From Anaerolineaceae bacterium (GTDB lineage Bacteria; Chloroflexota; Anaerolineae; Aggregatilineales; Phototrophicaceae): a DNA stretch of 64,000 bases. The position numbers and the translations under genes were made by a program. Within the stretch, counting starts at the first letter, position 1; each line of letters begins with the position of its first letter. Location of the stretch: positions 310,001-374,000 of the forward strand of contig JACKCF010000003.1 in the NCBI GenBank assembly GCA_020634165.1. The letters run 5' to 3'. Positions 1 to 8,173 of the stretch are shown piece by piece. The notes under the pieces were generated by a model. The model was given only the letters and a program-made list of their open reading frames with translations. It ran no database searches and was not told the origin of the DNA.

Positions 1-304
1 TCGCCATCGTCAGGAAGAGCATGACCGCAGCGATCAAAAGCTGGTATGGTGGACGGCGGCGGCGAAGCGGCACAACCTTGGGATTGAAGCTCTGTTGCAA
101 CATCTTCTGCCAGACGATATCCTGATCCTGCAACAGTTCGGTTTGTGGTATCCGCAGACGCTGCACCACCTCACTGGTCTGCAACATCGGGCGTAGACGG
201 TCGGCGAATTGTGGGTACGCGCGCAGGCACTGCTCAAGCGATTGGCCTGAAGCCATCCGGTTGATGCAATCATCAAATGCGTCGGTGATATTATGGGCTG
301 CCAT
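1..304 (-). CDS. Anti-sigma-factor-like membrane protein, partial (3' end outside window)
   Basis: The reading frame starts at the ATG at 304 and is still open at base 1, giving about 101 residues. The N-terminus (MAAHNITDAFDDCINRM) matches that of the protein at 2541-3413 in spacing and pattern: DAFDDCI, then a Gly/Ser turn, then a YPQFADRLRPML helix. A basic stretch (RRRRPP) and the start of a hydrophobic segment (LLIAAVMLFL) follow, so it is probably single-pass with a cytoplasmic N-terminal domain. It begins 5 bp after the stop of an ECF sigma gene, the same arrangement as the second pair at 2541-4006. Inference: it holds or tunes the neighbouring sigma factor. No zinc-binding HxxxCxxC motif is visible, so it is not a classical ZAS anti-sigma factor. 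Confidence 0.7.
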   Translation of the reverse strand, partial: MAAHNITDAFDDCINRMASGQSLEQCLRAYPQFADRLRPMLQTSEVVQRLRIPQTELLQDQDIVWQKMLQQSFNPKVVPLRRRRPPYQLLIAAVMLFLTMA

Positions 305-309
305 ATCGT

Positions 310-879
310 CTACTCCGGTTGTCCTGCGCTTAATATCTGGCGGAGTGTGTCGGTTGCACGGAATTGCAGTGACTTGATCGCGCTCAAACTCCGGTCCATA
401 AGGTCAGCCGTTTCCTGTATGCTGAGTCCTTGAATAAAGCGCAGAATAATAACCTCCTGTTGTTCCGCTACGAGCATGCTGAGGGCCTGCTGGACCCGAT
501 CGATCTGCATCGCTTGAAATGCGGCATGTTCGGGGTTGCTATCCGCAGACCCCGGAATCCACTCACCCAGTTCGGTGATATTGATCCGCTTCTCCCGACC
601 GTAGTGGTCCGCGATTTTGTTGCGAGCCACCCGGAATAACCATCCCCGAAGATGCGAACTGGGCGGGTTACCACCACCAAGTGCCGCGAAAAAATCCAAA
701 AAAACGTCAGCAGCAATATCCTGTGCTTGCTCACGGTTATTTACCCGCAAGCGAATGAACTGGAACACAGGTGGAAAGTATCGCTCATAAATGGCGCGCT
801 GGGCATCCAGGTCCTTATTGCGTGCCTTCGATAACAGATTGTCGTCTGCTGCGACGTCTGGCAAAACGATAACGATCAT
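310..879 (-). CDS. ECF-type RNA polymerase sigma factor
   Basis: About 189 residues, the usual ECF length. Region 2 contains RAIYERYFPPVFQFIRLRV and then QDIAADVFLDFF. The RGWLFRVARNKIADHYGR segment is the typical end of region 2. Region 4 contains QQEVIILRFIQGLSIQETADLMDRSLSAIKSLQFRA, a helix-turn-helix that recognises the -35 element. The start at 879 (MIVIVLPD) is preferred because the paralogue at 3419-4006 begins MIVLVLPD. It also removes an overlap with the upstream gene and has a purine-rich AGAGAAG about 8 bases upstream. An in-frame ATG at 909 would add 10 unconserved residues. It is followed directly by an anti-sigma-like gene. The signal it answers cannot be told from sequence. Confidence 0.85.
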   Translation of the reverse strand: MIVIVLPDVAADDNLLSKARNKDLDAQRAIYERYFPPVFQFIRLRVNNREQAQDIAADVFLDFFAALGGGNPPSSHLRGWLFRVARNKIADHYGREKRINITELGEWIPGSADSNPEHAAFQAMQIDRVQQALSMLVAEQQEVIILRFIQGLSIQETADLMDRSLSAIKSLQFRATDTLRQILSAGQPE

Positions 880-892
880 AAAGACTACTTCT

Positions 893-2419
893 CTAAGGGC
901 TGGCCTCATGAATCAGCCAAATCAGGCTGTACTCATCTTGATATACGAGCTGCATGGCCGGATCAGATTCCGCATCTTGAGAAAATGCTTCATGATTATT
1001 ATCGCTAACCACATATTTTGCATCAAACATTTCTTGAATGAGTACAGAGGGACGATCAACAAGCCCCTGGGTAATGGCTACCCATTGATTCCACAGCACC
1101 GGATTGGCTACCTGCAAATAAGTCGGGTCCAGACCCACCAGATAGGTATTATGGGTGTTATGGAAGAACAACCGCGTAAAATCATCCCAATCTGTCTGGA
1201 ATACCATCTCGCCAGGTTCCGTATTTTCCATCAGCCAGACAGAAGCACCCCGCATATAGTCGAAGTCAGTCACATGCTGGATGTCATCATGGACCTGGCC
1301 TACAGTGAAAAGTGACAGCACCCCAATCGGCAGAGCGATGATGAGGGGATATGCGCGCCTGTACACCGATGAAGGCATCCAATCTGGCAGAACATTGCGC
1401 CAGGATACTGGCGAGCGTCCCCAGGCGACTGCACAAAACAGCAATGCGAAAATCGGATAATATTCGATGAAGCGGCGTGATCGAAACACCATATACAGCG
1501 TCAGCAGCGCCACCAACAATACGGTTGTCTCGATATGGTCGCGAGCTGATTTGCGAAAGCTGCCAGCAAGAATACCTGCGGCCAGGGCCAACAAGGCACC
1601 AAGCGAGTTCTCCATGAGTTCACCGGTTGTGTAGGGATACCACTCGTTACCTACACGGACATTGCTGCCAATATCCACTTTTTCACCCAGGTGATCGATA
1701 ATGAAGGCCATGTTCTGTGGGAAGTACGGATTTATCACCAGACCGAGGGCCACCCCAGCAAACGCATACATTACAGGTCGCCAAAGAATACGACGTTCTG
1801 TGATCCACGCAGCGAGGGCATATAGACCAACAATTGCTGGCAACAATACGAATCCGTTATAGAGCCAGGTGAAGGCAAAGGCCAGCAGTATCAGCCAGAG
1901 ATAGCGCCGTTGGAACAGTATGTTTAGCGTGATTAACAGCAAAAGAACCGCTGTCCCCTGTGTACGGATCATCAGCATGCGATACAGAAAGGGAGCCGAT
2001 ACCGCCACAATGCCAACCGACCAGAGCCATGCATGGCGGACTTTGACTGTTCGCAGAAGGGACCAGAAAGCAACTGCAATCGAACCAAAGACAATCGACT
2101 GGGCCAATTTGGCACCAGTTATGCCGCCAATGGCCATGAAAGGCGCCACATAGAGGTGATACAGCAGATGATGGTCTACAAATTGGTCGTTGCTGAGGAT
2201 GGTCATTGGCAACCAGGGGAAGTTCAGGCGCAGGCTGCCCTGCTCAACGATCTGGGCAGCAATCCGGCTATGATAATAGTCGTCAGTGCCGATGAAACTA
2301 TCTACACGAGTTAGCAGCACAAATGCCAGCGTCAGTGCCAGCGCAAATATCGCAGCACCCGTTATCCAGATAACAGATTGTCGAGGCATCTCTTTCGACG
2401 GTGCGACCGAATCGTGCAT
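893..2419 (-). CDS. GT-C superfamily membrane glycosyltransferase-like protein (STT3/AglB-like)
   Basis: 508 residues with about 11-13 hydrophobic segments. The first external loop after TM1 contains GTDDYYHSR (around residues 44-52), which fits the acidic motif of oligosaccharyltransferase catalytic subunits (STT3, PglB, AglB) and related GT-C enzymes that use polyprenyl-linked sugars. A hydrophilic C-terminal domain (from about residue 380) faces outside, with an SVWLMENTEPGEMVFQTDWDDFTRLFF segment like those in uncharacterised bacterial GT-C proteins. The protein is shorter than full STT3 and the WWD-type motif is not visible, so transfer to protein is unproven. It lies between two sigma/anti-sigma pairs and 13 bp upstream of the first sigma gene, suggesting co-transcription. 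It could instead be a lipid- or polysaccharide-modifying GT-C enzyme. Confidence 0.6.
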   Translation of the reverse strand: MHDSVAPSKEMPRQSVIWITGAAIFALALTLAFVLLTRVDSFIGTDDYYHSRIAAQIVEQGSLRLNFPWLPMTILSNDQFVDHHLLYHLYVAPFMAIGGITGAKLAQSIVFGSIAVAFWSLLRTVKVRHAWLWSVGIVAVSAPFLYRMLMIRTQGTAVLLLLITLNILFQRRYLWLILLAFAFTWLYNGFVLLPAIVGLYALAAWITERRILWRPVMYAFAGVALGLVINPYFPQNMAFIIDHLGEKVDIGSNVRVGNEWYPYTTGELMENSLGALLALAAGILAGSFRKSARDHIETTVLLVALLTLYMVFRSRRFIEYYPIFALLFCAVAWGRSPVSWRNVLPDWMPSSVYRRAYPLIIALPIGVLSLFTVGQVHDDIQHVTDFDYMRGASVWLMENTEPGEMVFQTDWDDFTRLFFHNTHNTYLVGLDPTYLQVANPVLWNQWVAITQGLVDRPSVLIQEMFDAKYVVSDNNHEAFSQDAESDPAMQLVYQDEYSLIWLIHEASP

Positions 2420-2540
2420 AAACAGACTTCCAACTCAGTTTCGTGGACATTGTTCATGAAGTCTGGAAACCATGCAAAAGGTTTCGGTCAATTCCCATTA
2501 GCAATCACAGTCAGCTTAGGGCCTGATAGACTTGTGCGTG

Positions 2541-3413
2541 CTAATCGTCATCGTTTTCAGATGAATTGACGTTGGTTCCGCCGCCTTCACAACGCCTGCG
2601 CCAACCATTGGCAGGCGCCCAGGGTGGTGGCGGGTTCGCACAAGTTGAATTGTCGTCGCGCCAAACGGTACCGCTATCGCTATCGACATAAACGTCAATC
2701 TCCACAAAGGTGATCTTCACAGCGCTTAGCAAAATAATATCAGCGCGAGTAATGTAGTCACCTTCCACGCGAACAATATCACCAATGGTGATCGCGTCTA
2801 ATAAGGGATCATCTGGATCGACCTCAATAACGGTATCGAATATGGTAATGTTATCCTCAGCGATTTCCTCAACGGGGCCTTCTATGACAATAAGTGGAGG
2901 CTGCTCCTCTACTGGTTGAACAGCATCTACAACAGGTGATAGCGTTATTGGCAATGCGGTACCTGTTGGTAATTGTGTAGCGGTGGTTGTAAGCGTCATG
3001 GTCGAAGTTTCAGTCGACGTAACCGTTGGTGAAGGCGTTTGGGTAAGTGTTGGCGACGTTGTAGCGGTTGGTGGCATCAAGGCATCATCGGGCTGATTGC
3101 TGACTATAGCGACCAAAATACCAGCACCAATGATAACAACAACAAGCAAGATGACCGACCAACTCCCCCACAAGCCCCCACGGAATATGGCCTCAACAGC
3201 TTGCTGAACATCTGGTTCGACACGCGACTGGGCAGCGTTTACATCAATTTGAGGGAAACGGACTTTAGGGAAGATTAGTCCAGCTTCCAGCATGGGGCGC
3301 AGTTGATCCGCTTGTGCTGGAAAGCGACCGAGTGCATTCTCGACAGACTCGCCCCCATTAAGCGCATCTATACAATCGTTGAAGGCATCCATCAGATCAG
3401 GTGAAATCGCCAT
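2541..3413 (-). CDS. Anti-sigma-like single-pass protein with DUF5666-like domain and CANPPPPW tag
   Basis: 290 residues. The cytoplasmic N-terminal part (1-75) resembles the partial protein at 1-304 (DAFNDCIDAL, FPAQADQLRPML). One transmembrane helix follows (about 82-103, WSVILLVVVIIGAGILVAIV), then a Thr/Pro-rich linker. Next comes a beta domain (IVIEGPVEEI to IGDIVRVEGDY, about 173-235) of the DUF5666-like type. The C-terminus carries CANPPPPWAPANGWRRRC followed by an acidic Asn/Asp tail. The same tag and beta domain occur in the exported protein at 7080-7910. It starts 5 bp after the sigma gene stop. Inference: a membrane-anchored regulator of that sigma factor with an external sensing domain. 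The 121 bp downstream of it, before the GT-C gene, show no recognisable feature. Confidence 0.7.
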   Translation of the reverse strand: MAISPDLMDAFNDCIDALNGGESVENALGRFPAQADQLRPMLEAGLIFPKVRFPQIDVNAAQSRVEPDVQQAVEAIFRGGLWGSWSVILLVVVIIGAGILVAIVSNQPDDALMPPTATTSPTLTQTPSPTVTSTETSTMTLTTTATQLPTGTALPITLSPVVDAVQPVEEQPPLIVIEGPVEEIAEDNITIFDTVIEVDPDDPLLDAITIGDIVRVEGDYITRADIILLSAVKITFVEIDVYVDSDSGTVWRDDNSTCANPPPPWAPANGWRRRCEGGGTNVNSSENDDD

Positions 3414-3418
3414 CTTTG

Positions 3419-4006
3419 CTACTCCACACCTGTTTGGTCGTCAATTTCCGGGTCACTAAGCAGTTGGCGAAGGGTGTTCACAGCGCGGAATTGCAGGGCC
3501 TTAATAGCATTGACCTTCTTGTTCATGATCTCTGCCGTTTCCTGCAAACTCAACTGCTGATCAAAGCGCAGCATCAATACCTCTTGATGTGACGGTGCCA
3601 GTAGGCTGATAGCCTGTCGGGCGCGTTCGATGGAGATCGTGCGAATGGCTTGCACCTCTGGATTGGTATCGACATCTGTAGTCAGCCACTGGTCTAATGT
3701 CTCGACTGGTAACTCTGGCTCTTTACCGTACTGGTCATAGATAACATTGCGAGCAACGGCGAAGATCCATCCACGCAAGCTGGTATGTGGGGCCTTATCG
3801 TTCTTGAGCGCCTTCACAAACTTGACGAAGACATCACTGGTAAGGTCTTCAGCAAGTTGCGCATCCCCCACCCGCAGCCGAACAAACTGATAAATCGGAT
3901 CAAAGTAACTGCGATAGATATCCGCAATTGCTTCTTGATCACCGTGCTGCGCACGCTCAAGTCGCTCATCGTCAACGGAAATATCAGGTAATACCAGCAC
4001 AATCAT
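3419..4006 (-). CDS. ECF-type RNA polymerase sigma factor
   Basis: 195 residues. Region 2 shows IYRSYFDPIYQFVRLRV, AEDLTSDVFVKFVKAL and RGWIFAVARNVIYDQYG. Region 4 shows SHQEVLMLRFDQQLSLQETAEIMNKKVNAIKALQFRA. It is paralogous to the factor at 310-879 along its whole length, including the unusual hydrophobic N-terminus MIVLVLPD. It heads a probable transcript with the anti-sigma-like gene at 2541-3413. It diverges from the PASTA gene at 4207 across a 200 bp region that contains a long palindrome, a likely place for control of both genes. Confidence 0.88.
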   Translation of the reverse strand: MIVLVLPDISVDDERLERAQHGDQEAIADIYRSYFDPIYQFVRLRVGDAQLAEDLTSDVFVKFVKALKNDKAPHTSLRGWIFAVARNVIYDQYGKEPELPVETLDQWLTTDVDTNPEVQAIRTISIERARQAISLLAPSHQEVLMLRFDQQLSLQETAEIMNKKVNAIKALQFRAVNTLRQLLSDPEIDDQTGVE

Positions 4007-4099
4007 GGGGTATTTCCCAACTGTTTATTGGAAAGATAGGCTCTGGCTATCTGCGCTGTATGATCGTTATAGAGATACAGACGCCAAAATCGACATAGG

Positions 4100-4129
4100 G
4101 TTACGGTGTATTTCTGAAATCACCGTAAC
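4100..4129. promoter_or_regulatory. 30-bp nested palindrome between divergent sigma and PASTA genes
   Basis: GTTACGGTG at 4100-4108 is mirrored exactly by CACCGTAAC at 4121-4129. The spacer itself contains the palindrome ATTTC-T-GAAAT (4110-4120), so almost the whole 30 bp is self-complementary. It lies 94 bp upstream of the ECF sigma start on one side and 78 bp upstream of the PASTA protein start on the other. A TAGACA (4136-4141) and an A/T-rich TATAACATTATAGAT follow towards the PASTA gene and may be its promoter. An operator for a dimeric regulator or a hairpin are both possible. Confidence 0.5.
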
Positions 4130-4206
4130 TTTCTGTAGACAATTCAGTCTATAACATTATAGATAACAAGCTGCCAGTTGAGATATGCGTCTCAAGGAGA
4201 TCATCT

Positions 4207-5319
4207 ATGCGTCACCAACTATCCCAAGTGATACGATACCTGCGTGTACTGATCCGTGTACTGATCGCACCTTGCCTGCTGATTGCCCTCGTGAGTGTAC
4301 CAACACAGGGGCAGGCAATCACCATGATTGACCTTGCGGGCATGAACCCGCCAGAAGCCGCTGCCCACCTCAACAAGATTGGATTACGGCTTGGGACCCA
4401 ATTAGCAGCACCCTGGACGACTGAGTCACCGTATCCAGCAGGAACAATCGGCCAGCAAAGCATCGCACCTGGAACGTCTGTTGAGGCTGGTTCAACCGTT
4501 GATGTCACCATTTTAAGCGCTGCCAATGTGCGCCTGATCTATGACGATAATGACCTGACGATGATGAACCAGACAGGTGCATCGATGGACATCACCCGGA
4601 TTTCTTTTAACACGGCGGATGGTACGCGGCGATTTAACGGTTCACGCTGGCGCGGCAGCATCGCTGACCGTGAATGTACACAAGTCTGGTCGATTGCCCG
4701 TACCGGGGCAAAGGCGGTTGATGGTTGTGAAAATACCTTCTGGATGACGACGAACCGGGGCGATGAGCACTTCTGGATGCAGGGCAATGGCAATGCCACC
4801 TTCTCTGTCACCCAGGATGGCATTGAGCGGGGCGTTTGTCCCACCGCACCGCCAAATTCGCAGGATCAACCCACAGTGTGCGAGTTCTTTGTTCTGGGTG
4901 GCGATAGCAGTCAGGTGACATCTCATGTGTATTTTGCTTACACAACTGATCGTATTGCCATCATCAATAATACGACTGACCGCTGGATGCCATTGAACGA
5001 AACGACGCTCTATAACTTCAACCCTAATATTCAGAACCCAGGCGCGGGCGTAAATATCAGTGATCCGGCATTGTTCCGAAATCCCGATATCGTCGCCGAT
5101 GTCGCCAGACTGGCACCTGGGCAATGCACCATGCTGACACTGGCGCCACTGACCAATGCCGAGCCACCCCAACCTTGTGATGTTATCGCGCAGCGGGAGC
5201 TTGACCCCTCGGTGGCCTTTTGGACAGCACCTTTTGAACTGGATTCACCCCAGGGACAGCGAACACAGTGTCCGGCTCCCACTCCTGGCCGATTGACACT
5301 CTGCATCATGCCACGCTAA
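4207..5319 (+). CDS. Exported PASTA-domain protein
   Basis: 370 residues. A Sec signal peptide is evident: basic start, hydrophobic VLIRVLIAPCLLIALVSV, and likely cleavage after about residue 37 (TQGQA). One PASTA domain follows at about 39-103 (MIDLAGMNPPEAAAHLNKIGLRLG, then IGQQSIAPGTSVEAGSTVDVTI), a fold that often binds peptidoglycan or beta-lactam-like ligands. The remaining roughly 260 residues form a Cys-containing domain I do not recognise (RSIADRECTQVW, GCENTFWMT, FNPNIQNPG). The start is supported by AAGGAG at 4194-4199, 7 bases before the ATG. This is the only plus-strand gene in the first 33 kb and it converges on the HTTM gene, ending 5 bp from its stop. Role unknown; probably at the cell surface. 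Confidence 0.75.
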   Translation: MRHQLSQVIRYLRVLIRVLIAPCLLIALVSVPTQGQAITMIDLAGMNPPEAAAHLNKIGLRLGTQLAAPWTTESPYPAGTIGQQSIAPGTSVEAGSTVDVTILSAANVRLIYDDNDLTMMNQTGASMDITRISFNTADGTRRFNGSRWRGSIADRECTQVWSIARTGAKAVDGCENTFWMTTNRGDEHFWMQGNGNATFSVTQDGIERGVCPTAPPNSQDQPTVCEFFVLGGDSSQVTSHVYFAYTTDRIAIINNTTDRWMPLNETTLYNFNPNIQNPGAGVNISDPALFRNPDIVADVARLAPGQCTMLTLAPLTNAEPPQPCDVIAQRELDPSVAFWTAPFELDSPQGQRTQCPAPTPGRLTLCIMPR

Positions 5320-5323
5320 AAAT

Positions 5324-7003
5324 CTAGTTGTCTTTATCTGGGGCGACAATAATACAGGTCGCCCCATCACATTCCTCTAGCTTCTCATCGTTCAACCAGA
5401 AGGCATAGTCCGCTAACCAGTCCGGCATCAGGTACCGACCAGCCTCATTACATATCGGGGAAAAATTTTCCCAGTCCGCTTGGGCTGTATGCAGTACCAT
5501 GCAATTTTCTGGGTGCAAGGTAGCGGTGTCGAAACTGATCGGGGGATGACTGTTATTGCCATCATCGAGCAGCAGATGATCCAGCAGGAAGGGTTGCTCA
5601 GTGATGTTGATAAACACAAGGATGTCATCTGAATGGCGATTGAATAGTATCGCTGGAACCCCTTCAGCATTTTCTACAGCCAGAGGCTGTACCAGCGGCA
5701 GAATCCAATCAGCGAAATCTAAGTCATCAGGTGTTGTGGCTAAATCAACCGTTGGATCAATGAGCAACTGTGGCGCTCTGGCATTCAGGCTAACCATGTC
5801 CCAGACGCGGATTTGCATTCCTTGATAGTCCGTCGCTGCCAGGTAATGAGCAAATCGTAAAACCATCTCAGGACGCCCTATCATCTGCTCAAATTGACGA
5901 TCCGTTAGATAGTCGCTAGCCGAGATTTCGCGCGTTTCTCCGCTCATAGGGTCACTCGCAAAAAAGCGTATGTCGCCTTCTTTATCTCGCAGGCGCATAT
6001 GCCATGCCAGATTGTGGCCTTCTTCGGTCCAACTGGCATATCCTGGCATGAAGAAGTGCCGCAAAGGCAGCAGAACCTGAATGATGAAAAAGCCACCAAG
6101 TATGACAAACAAGAGTTTTTGCTGTCTGCCAAAATTAAATACGATCAGGGTTTGTTCCTGGTGGACCTTGCGTATACTGAACCACTCCGGTGGCAAAAAG
6201 AGCAGGGTTAGGGCAATCGACATCCAGGGGAAAATGCCAATGTTGAATAGCTGCGAATTAGTGACATGGAAGCCAATGACCAGCAGTAGGGCCGATAAGC
6301 GCGTGCGCCGCCATAGGAGCAAGGGAGCAATCAACAGGTCCAACAGTAGCCCGCCATAACTGAAAACGTAGGGCGCCCAGTCCTCAGTAAATAGATGGCC
6401 GATCAGTGGAAAATCTGTCCGCGCTCCCAACCATGTACGCAACGGTTCGCCGCTTAACCAATCCGGGTTCATCTTGGCGATGCCCCCAAAGAAATACACC
6501 ATTCCCATCTGCAAGCGTAAAATATATAGCGTCCAGGCGGGTACAAGCATCTTCTTTTGGGCAATCCCCAACCACACATCCACTGAAAATGCGCGATTGG
6601 CAGGTACCCATATCATCAGGAAGCTGAGTAAGCTGACGAGATAAAAGTGATTCAAATACTGGGCAGCATCTAGCAAAAAAACGTAAGTAAACAGCACCCA
6701 GAATGCGGCAATACTCAGTCGGTAGAATGCTCCCAATGCAATCGCTAGTGACAGCATTCCCAGCAGGAGAAATACTGCTACCATGCCGTCCCCAGGCAGG
6801 GGTTGCAGCCAGTGGAACCCAGTGTAATGAAAGTGAAAAATGGGGTCGATATAATAGCGCGCCACTCTTTCATAAGTGAAATAGCGCTCGACCTCCCACA
6901 GCATAATGAGACCGAATGCTATACGCGCAAAAACAAGCGCTCCAATCGGTATCGGTTGGAGCCATGTATTTCGTAATGCGGTTAGACGTGCTTTAATCGT
7001 CAT
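5324..7003 (-). CDS. HTTM-domain membrane protein (vitamin K-dependent gamma-carboxylase-like)
   Basis: 559 residues. Residues 1 to about 300 form a horizontally transferred transmembrane (HTTM) domain: FARIAFGLIMLWEVERYF, YYIDPIFHFHYTGFHWLQPLPG, RLQMGMVYFFGGIAKMNPDWL and FNIGIFPWMSIALTLLFLP. These match the bacterial relatives of vitamin K-dependent gamma-carboxylase in order and spacing. The C-terminal half (about 320-559) is soluble and ends in a Cys-containing segment (EECDGATCIIV). The family includes true carboxylases and many proteins of unknown reaction, so activity is not claimed. A perfect 8-bp inverted repeat (5340-5347 / 5358-5365) lies at the very end of the coding region and could form a hairpin at the convergent junction with the PASTA gene, but it lacks a T-run. 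Confidence 0.75.
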   Translation of the reverse strand: MTIKARLTALRNTWLQPIPIGALVFARIAFGLIMLWEVERYFTYERVARYYIDPIFHFHYTGFHWLQPLPGDGMVAVFLLLGMLSLAIALGAFYRLSIAAFWVLFTYVFLLDAAQYLNHFYLVSLLSFLMIWVPANRAFSVDVWLGIAQKKMLVPAWTLYILRLQMGMVYFFGGIAKMNPDWLSGEPLRTWLGARTDFPLIGHLFTEDWAPYVFSYGGLLLDLLIAPLLLWRRTRLSALLLVIGFHVTNSQLFNIGIFPWMSIALTLLFLPPEWFSIRKVHQEQTLIVFNFGRQQKLLFVILGGFFIIQVLLPLRHFFMPGYASWTEEGHNLAWHMRLRDKEGDIRFFASDPMSGETREISASDYLTDRQFEQMIGRPEMVLRFAHYLAATDYQGMQIRVWDMVSLNARAPQLLIDPTVDLATTPDDLDFADWILPLVQPLAVENAEGVPAILFNRHSDDILVFINITEQPFLLDHLLLDDGNNSHPPISFDTATLHPENCMVLHTAQADWENFSPICNEAGRYLMPDWLADYAFWLNDEKLEECDGATCIIVAPDKDN

Positions 7004-7079
7004 AAGGCGTCGTATCCTGTCTGGCGAAGCACTGAGGGCAGCACCAGCGTGCTACCCTCATATAATAGCTGATGACTAT

Positions 7080-7910
7080 CTAATCATCGTCGTCATTATC
7101 GCCACGGCCATTATTTTCACAGCGGCGACGCCAGCCGTTTGCGGGTGCCCAGGGAGGCGGCGGGTTTGCACAATTGTCATCGCTATCATCGCGCCAGACT
7201 TCTCCCTCATTGATGTAGATGTCGACATCGACAATCGTGATGTTGATGGCAATGATAACTACTGTGATCGATGTGCCGTCAACGATAACCAGTGGAGCAT
7301 CGTCATCGTCTGTGTCGCCCAACTCACCTTCAACACGTATAAAGTCGCCGATACGAATGGCAGTCAAAACGGGATCATCTTCACTGACGACAATATTGAT
7401 GTTGTAAATTGTGATGATGTTAATATTGATGGCTTCGACCGGACCTTCAATGATAATGATGGGGCCAATGCCAAGATTATCAGTCGGTGTTGTGGTTGGT
7501 GTGGGTGTCGCTACTGGTGTACCTTCAGGCGTTGCTGTTGCCGTAACGAGCGGGGTTTCAGTCGCATCAGGCGTTGCTGTCGGAATAGGCACATCACTCA
7601 CGATGATAGCTATGATAGTTCCATCCGTCTGTAGATTACCTTCAACATAAATGATCATGCCGATTTGAGGCACAAATGTCATGTTCGGCACATCTACCAG
7701 AACAACCAAGTTGTTAATAATCAGACGGTCAATGCTGATGCTGGTAACAGGGCCATTAAATTCAATGGTTGCGGTTGGGGTTAGCGTTGGGGTCTCGGCA
7801 GTATCTTGTGCTGCCACGTTACCGACGATTGCCAGAATCATCAGACAGGATAGGAGCAAAATGCTCAGGATGTGTCGAAAAGCGTTAAAGGGTCGATATG
7901 TTACAGGCAT
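7080..7910 (-). CDS. Exported DUF5666-like protein with CANPPPPW tag and acidic tail
   Basis: 276 residues. A signal peptide (ILSILLLSCLMILAIVGNVAAQD) is followed by two beta-rich segments separated by a Thr/Pro linker (about 123-148). The first covers about 48-110 and the second about 152-240 (IIIIEGPVEAININIITIY, then IRIGDFIRVEGEL). Both have the alternating Ile/Val pattern of DUF5666-type domains; the Ile content is extreme. The C-terminus is CANPPPPWAPANGWRRRC followed by an Asp-rich tail (GDNDDDD), identical in the tag to the anti-sigma-like protein at 2541-3413. GAGGA lies 8 bases before the ATG. The 263 bp upstream to the next gene (7911-8173) show no supported feature. Function unknown. 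Confidence 0.65.
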   Translation of the reverse strand: MPVTYRPFNAFRHILSILLLSCLMILAIVGNVAAQDTAETPTLTPTATIEFNGPVTSISIDRLIINNLVVLVDVPNMTFVPQIGMIIYVEGNLQTDGTIIAIIVSDVPIPTATPDATETPLVTATATPEGTPVATPTPTTTPTDNLGIGPIIIIEGPVEAININIITIYNINIVVSEDDPVLTAIRIGDFIRVEGELGDTDDDDAPLVIVDGTSITVVIIAINITIVDVDIYINEGEVWRDDSDDNCANPPPPWAPANGWRRRCENNGRGDNDDDD

Positions 7911-8173
7911 GAGTCCAGTCCTCGTATAGGGCTTACGAAATGGCCTTTACATAGATATAGACTGCCTAAAACTCAAGAAGTTACGGTCATTCACGACAAA
8001 GATAGCTTCGTCTGTAATCGTCGTTCCGCACGGATCAAGAAAATAAGCCATCTTACGAGTATGTGACTGGAATTATGACGACCAAATCGAAGTGGCAAAG
8101 CGCTTTGTACCTCATCAAACGGTTCTAATAAACGATATGCAAGGAGAGGAATTCCAGTACTTGCGTGTAGGTA

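Noticed and set aside
310..909. Sigma factor start at 909
   Set aside because: It would overlap the upstream gene by 17 bp and add residues absent from the close paralogue; ATG 879 fits better.
8120..8173. AAGGAGAGGAA purine block resembling a plus-strand ribosome site
   Set aside because: No plus-strand frame of useful length follows it.
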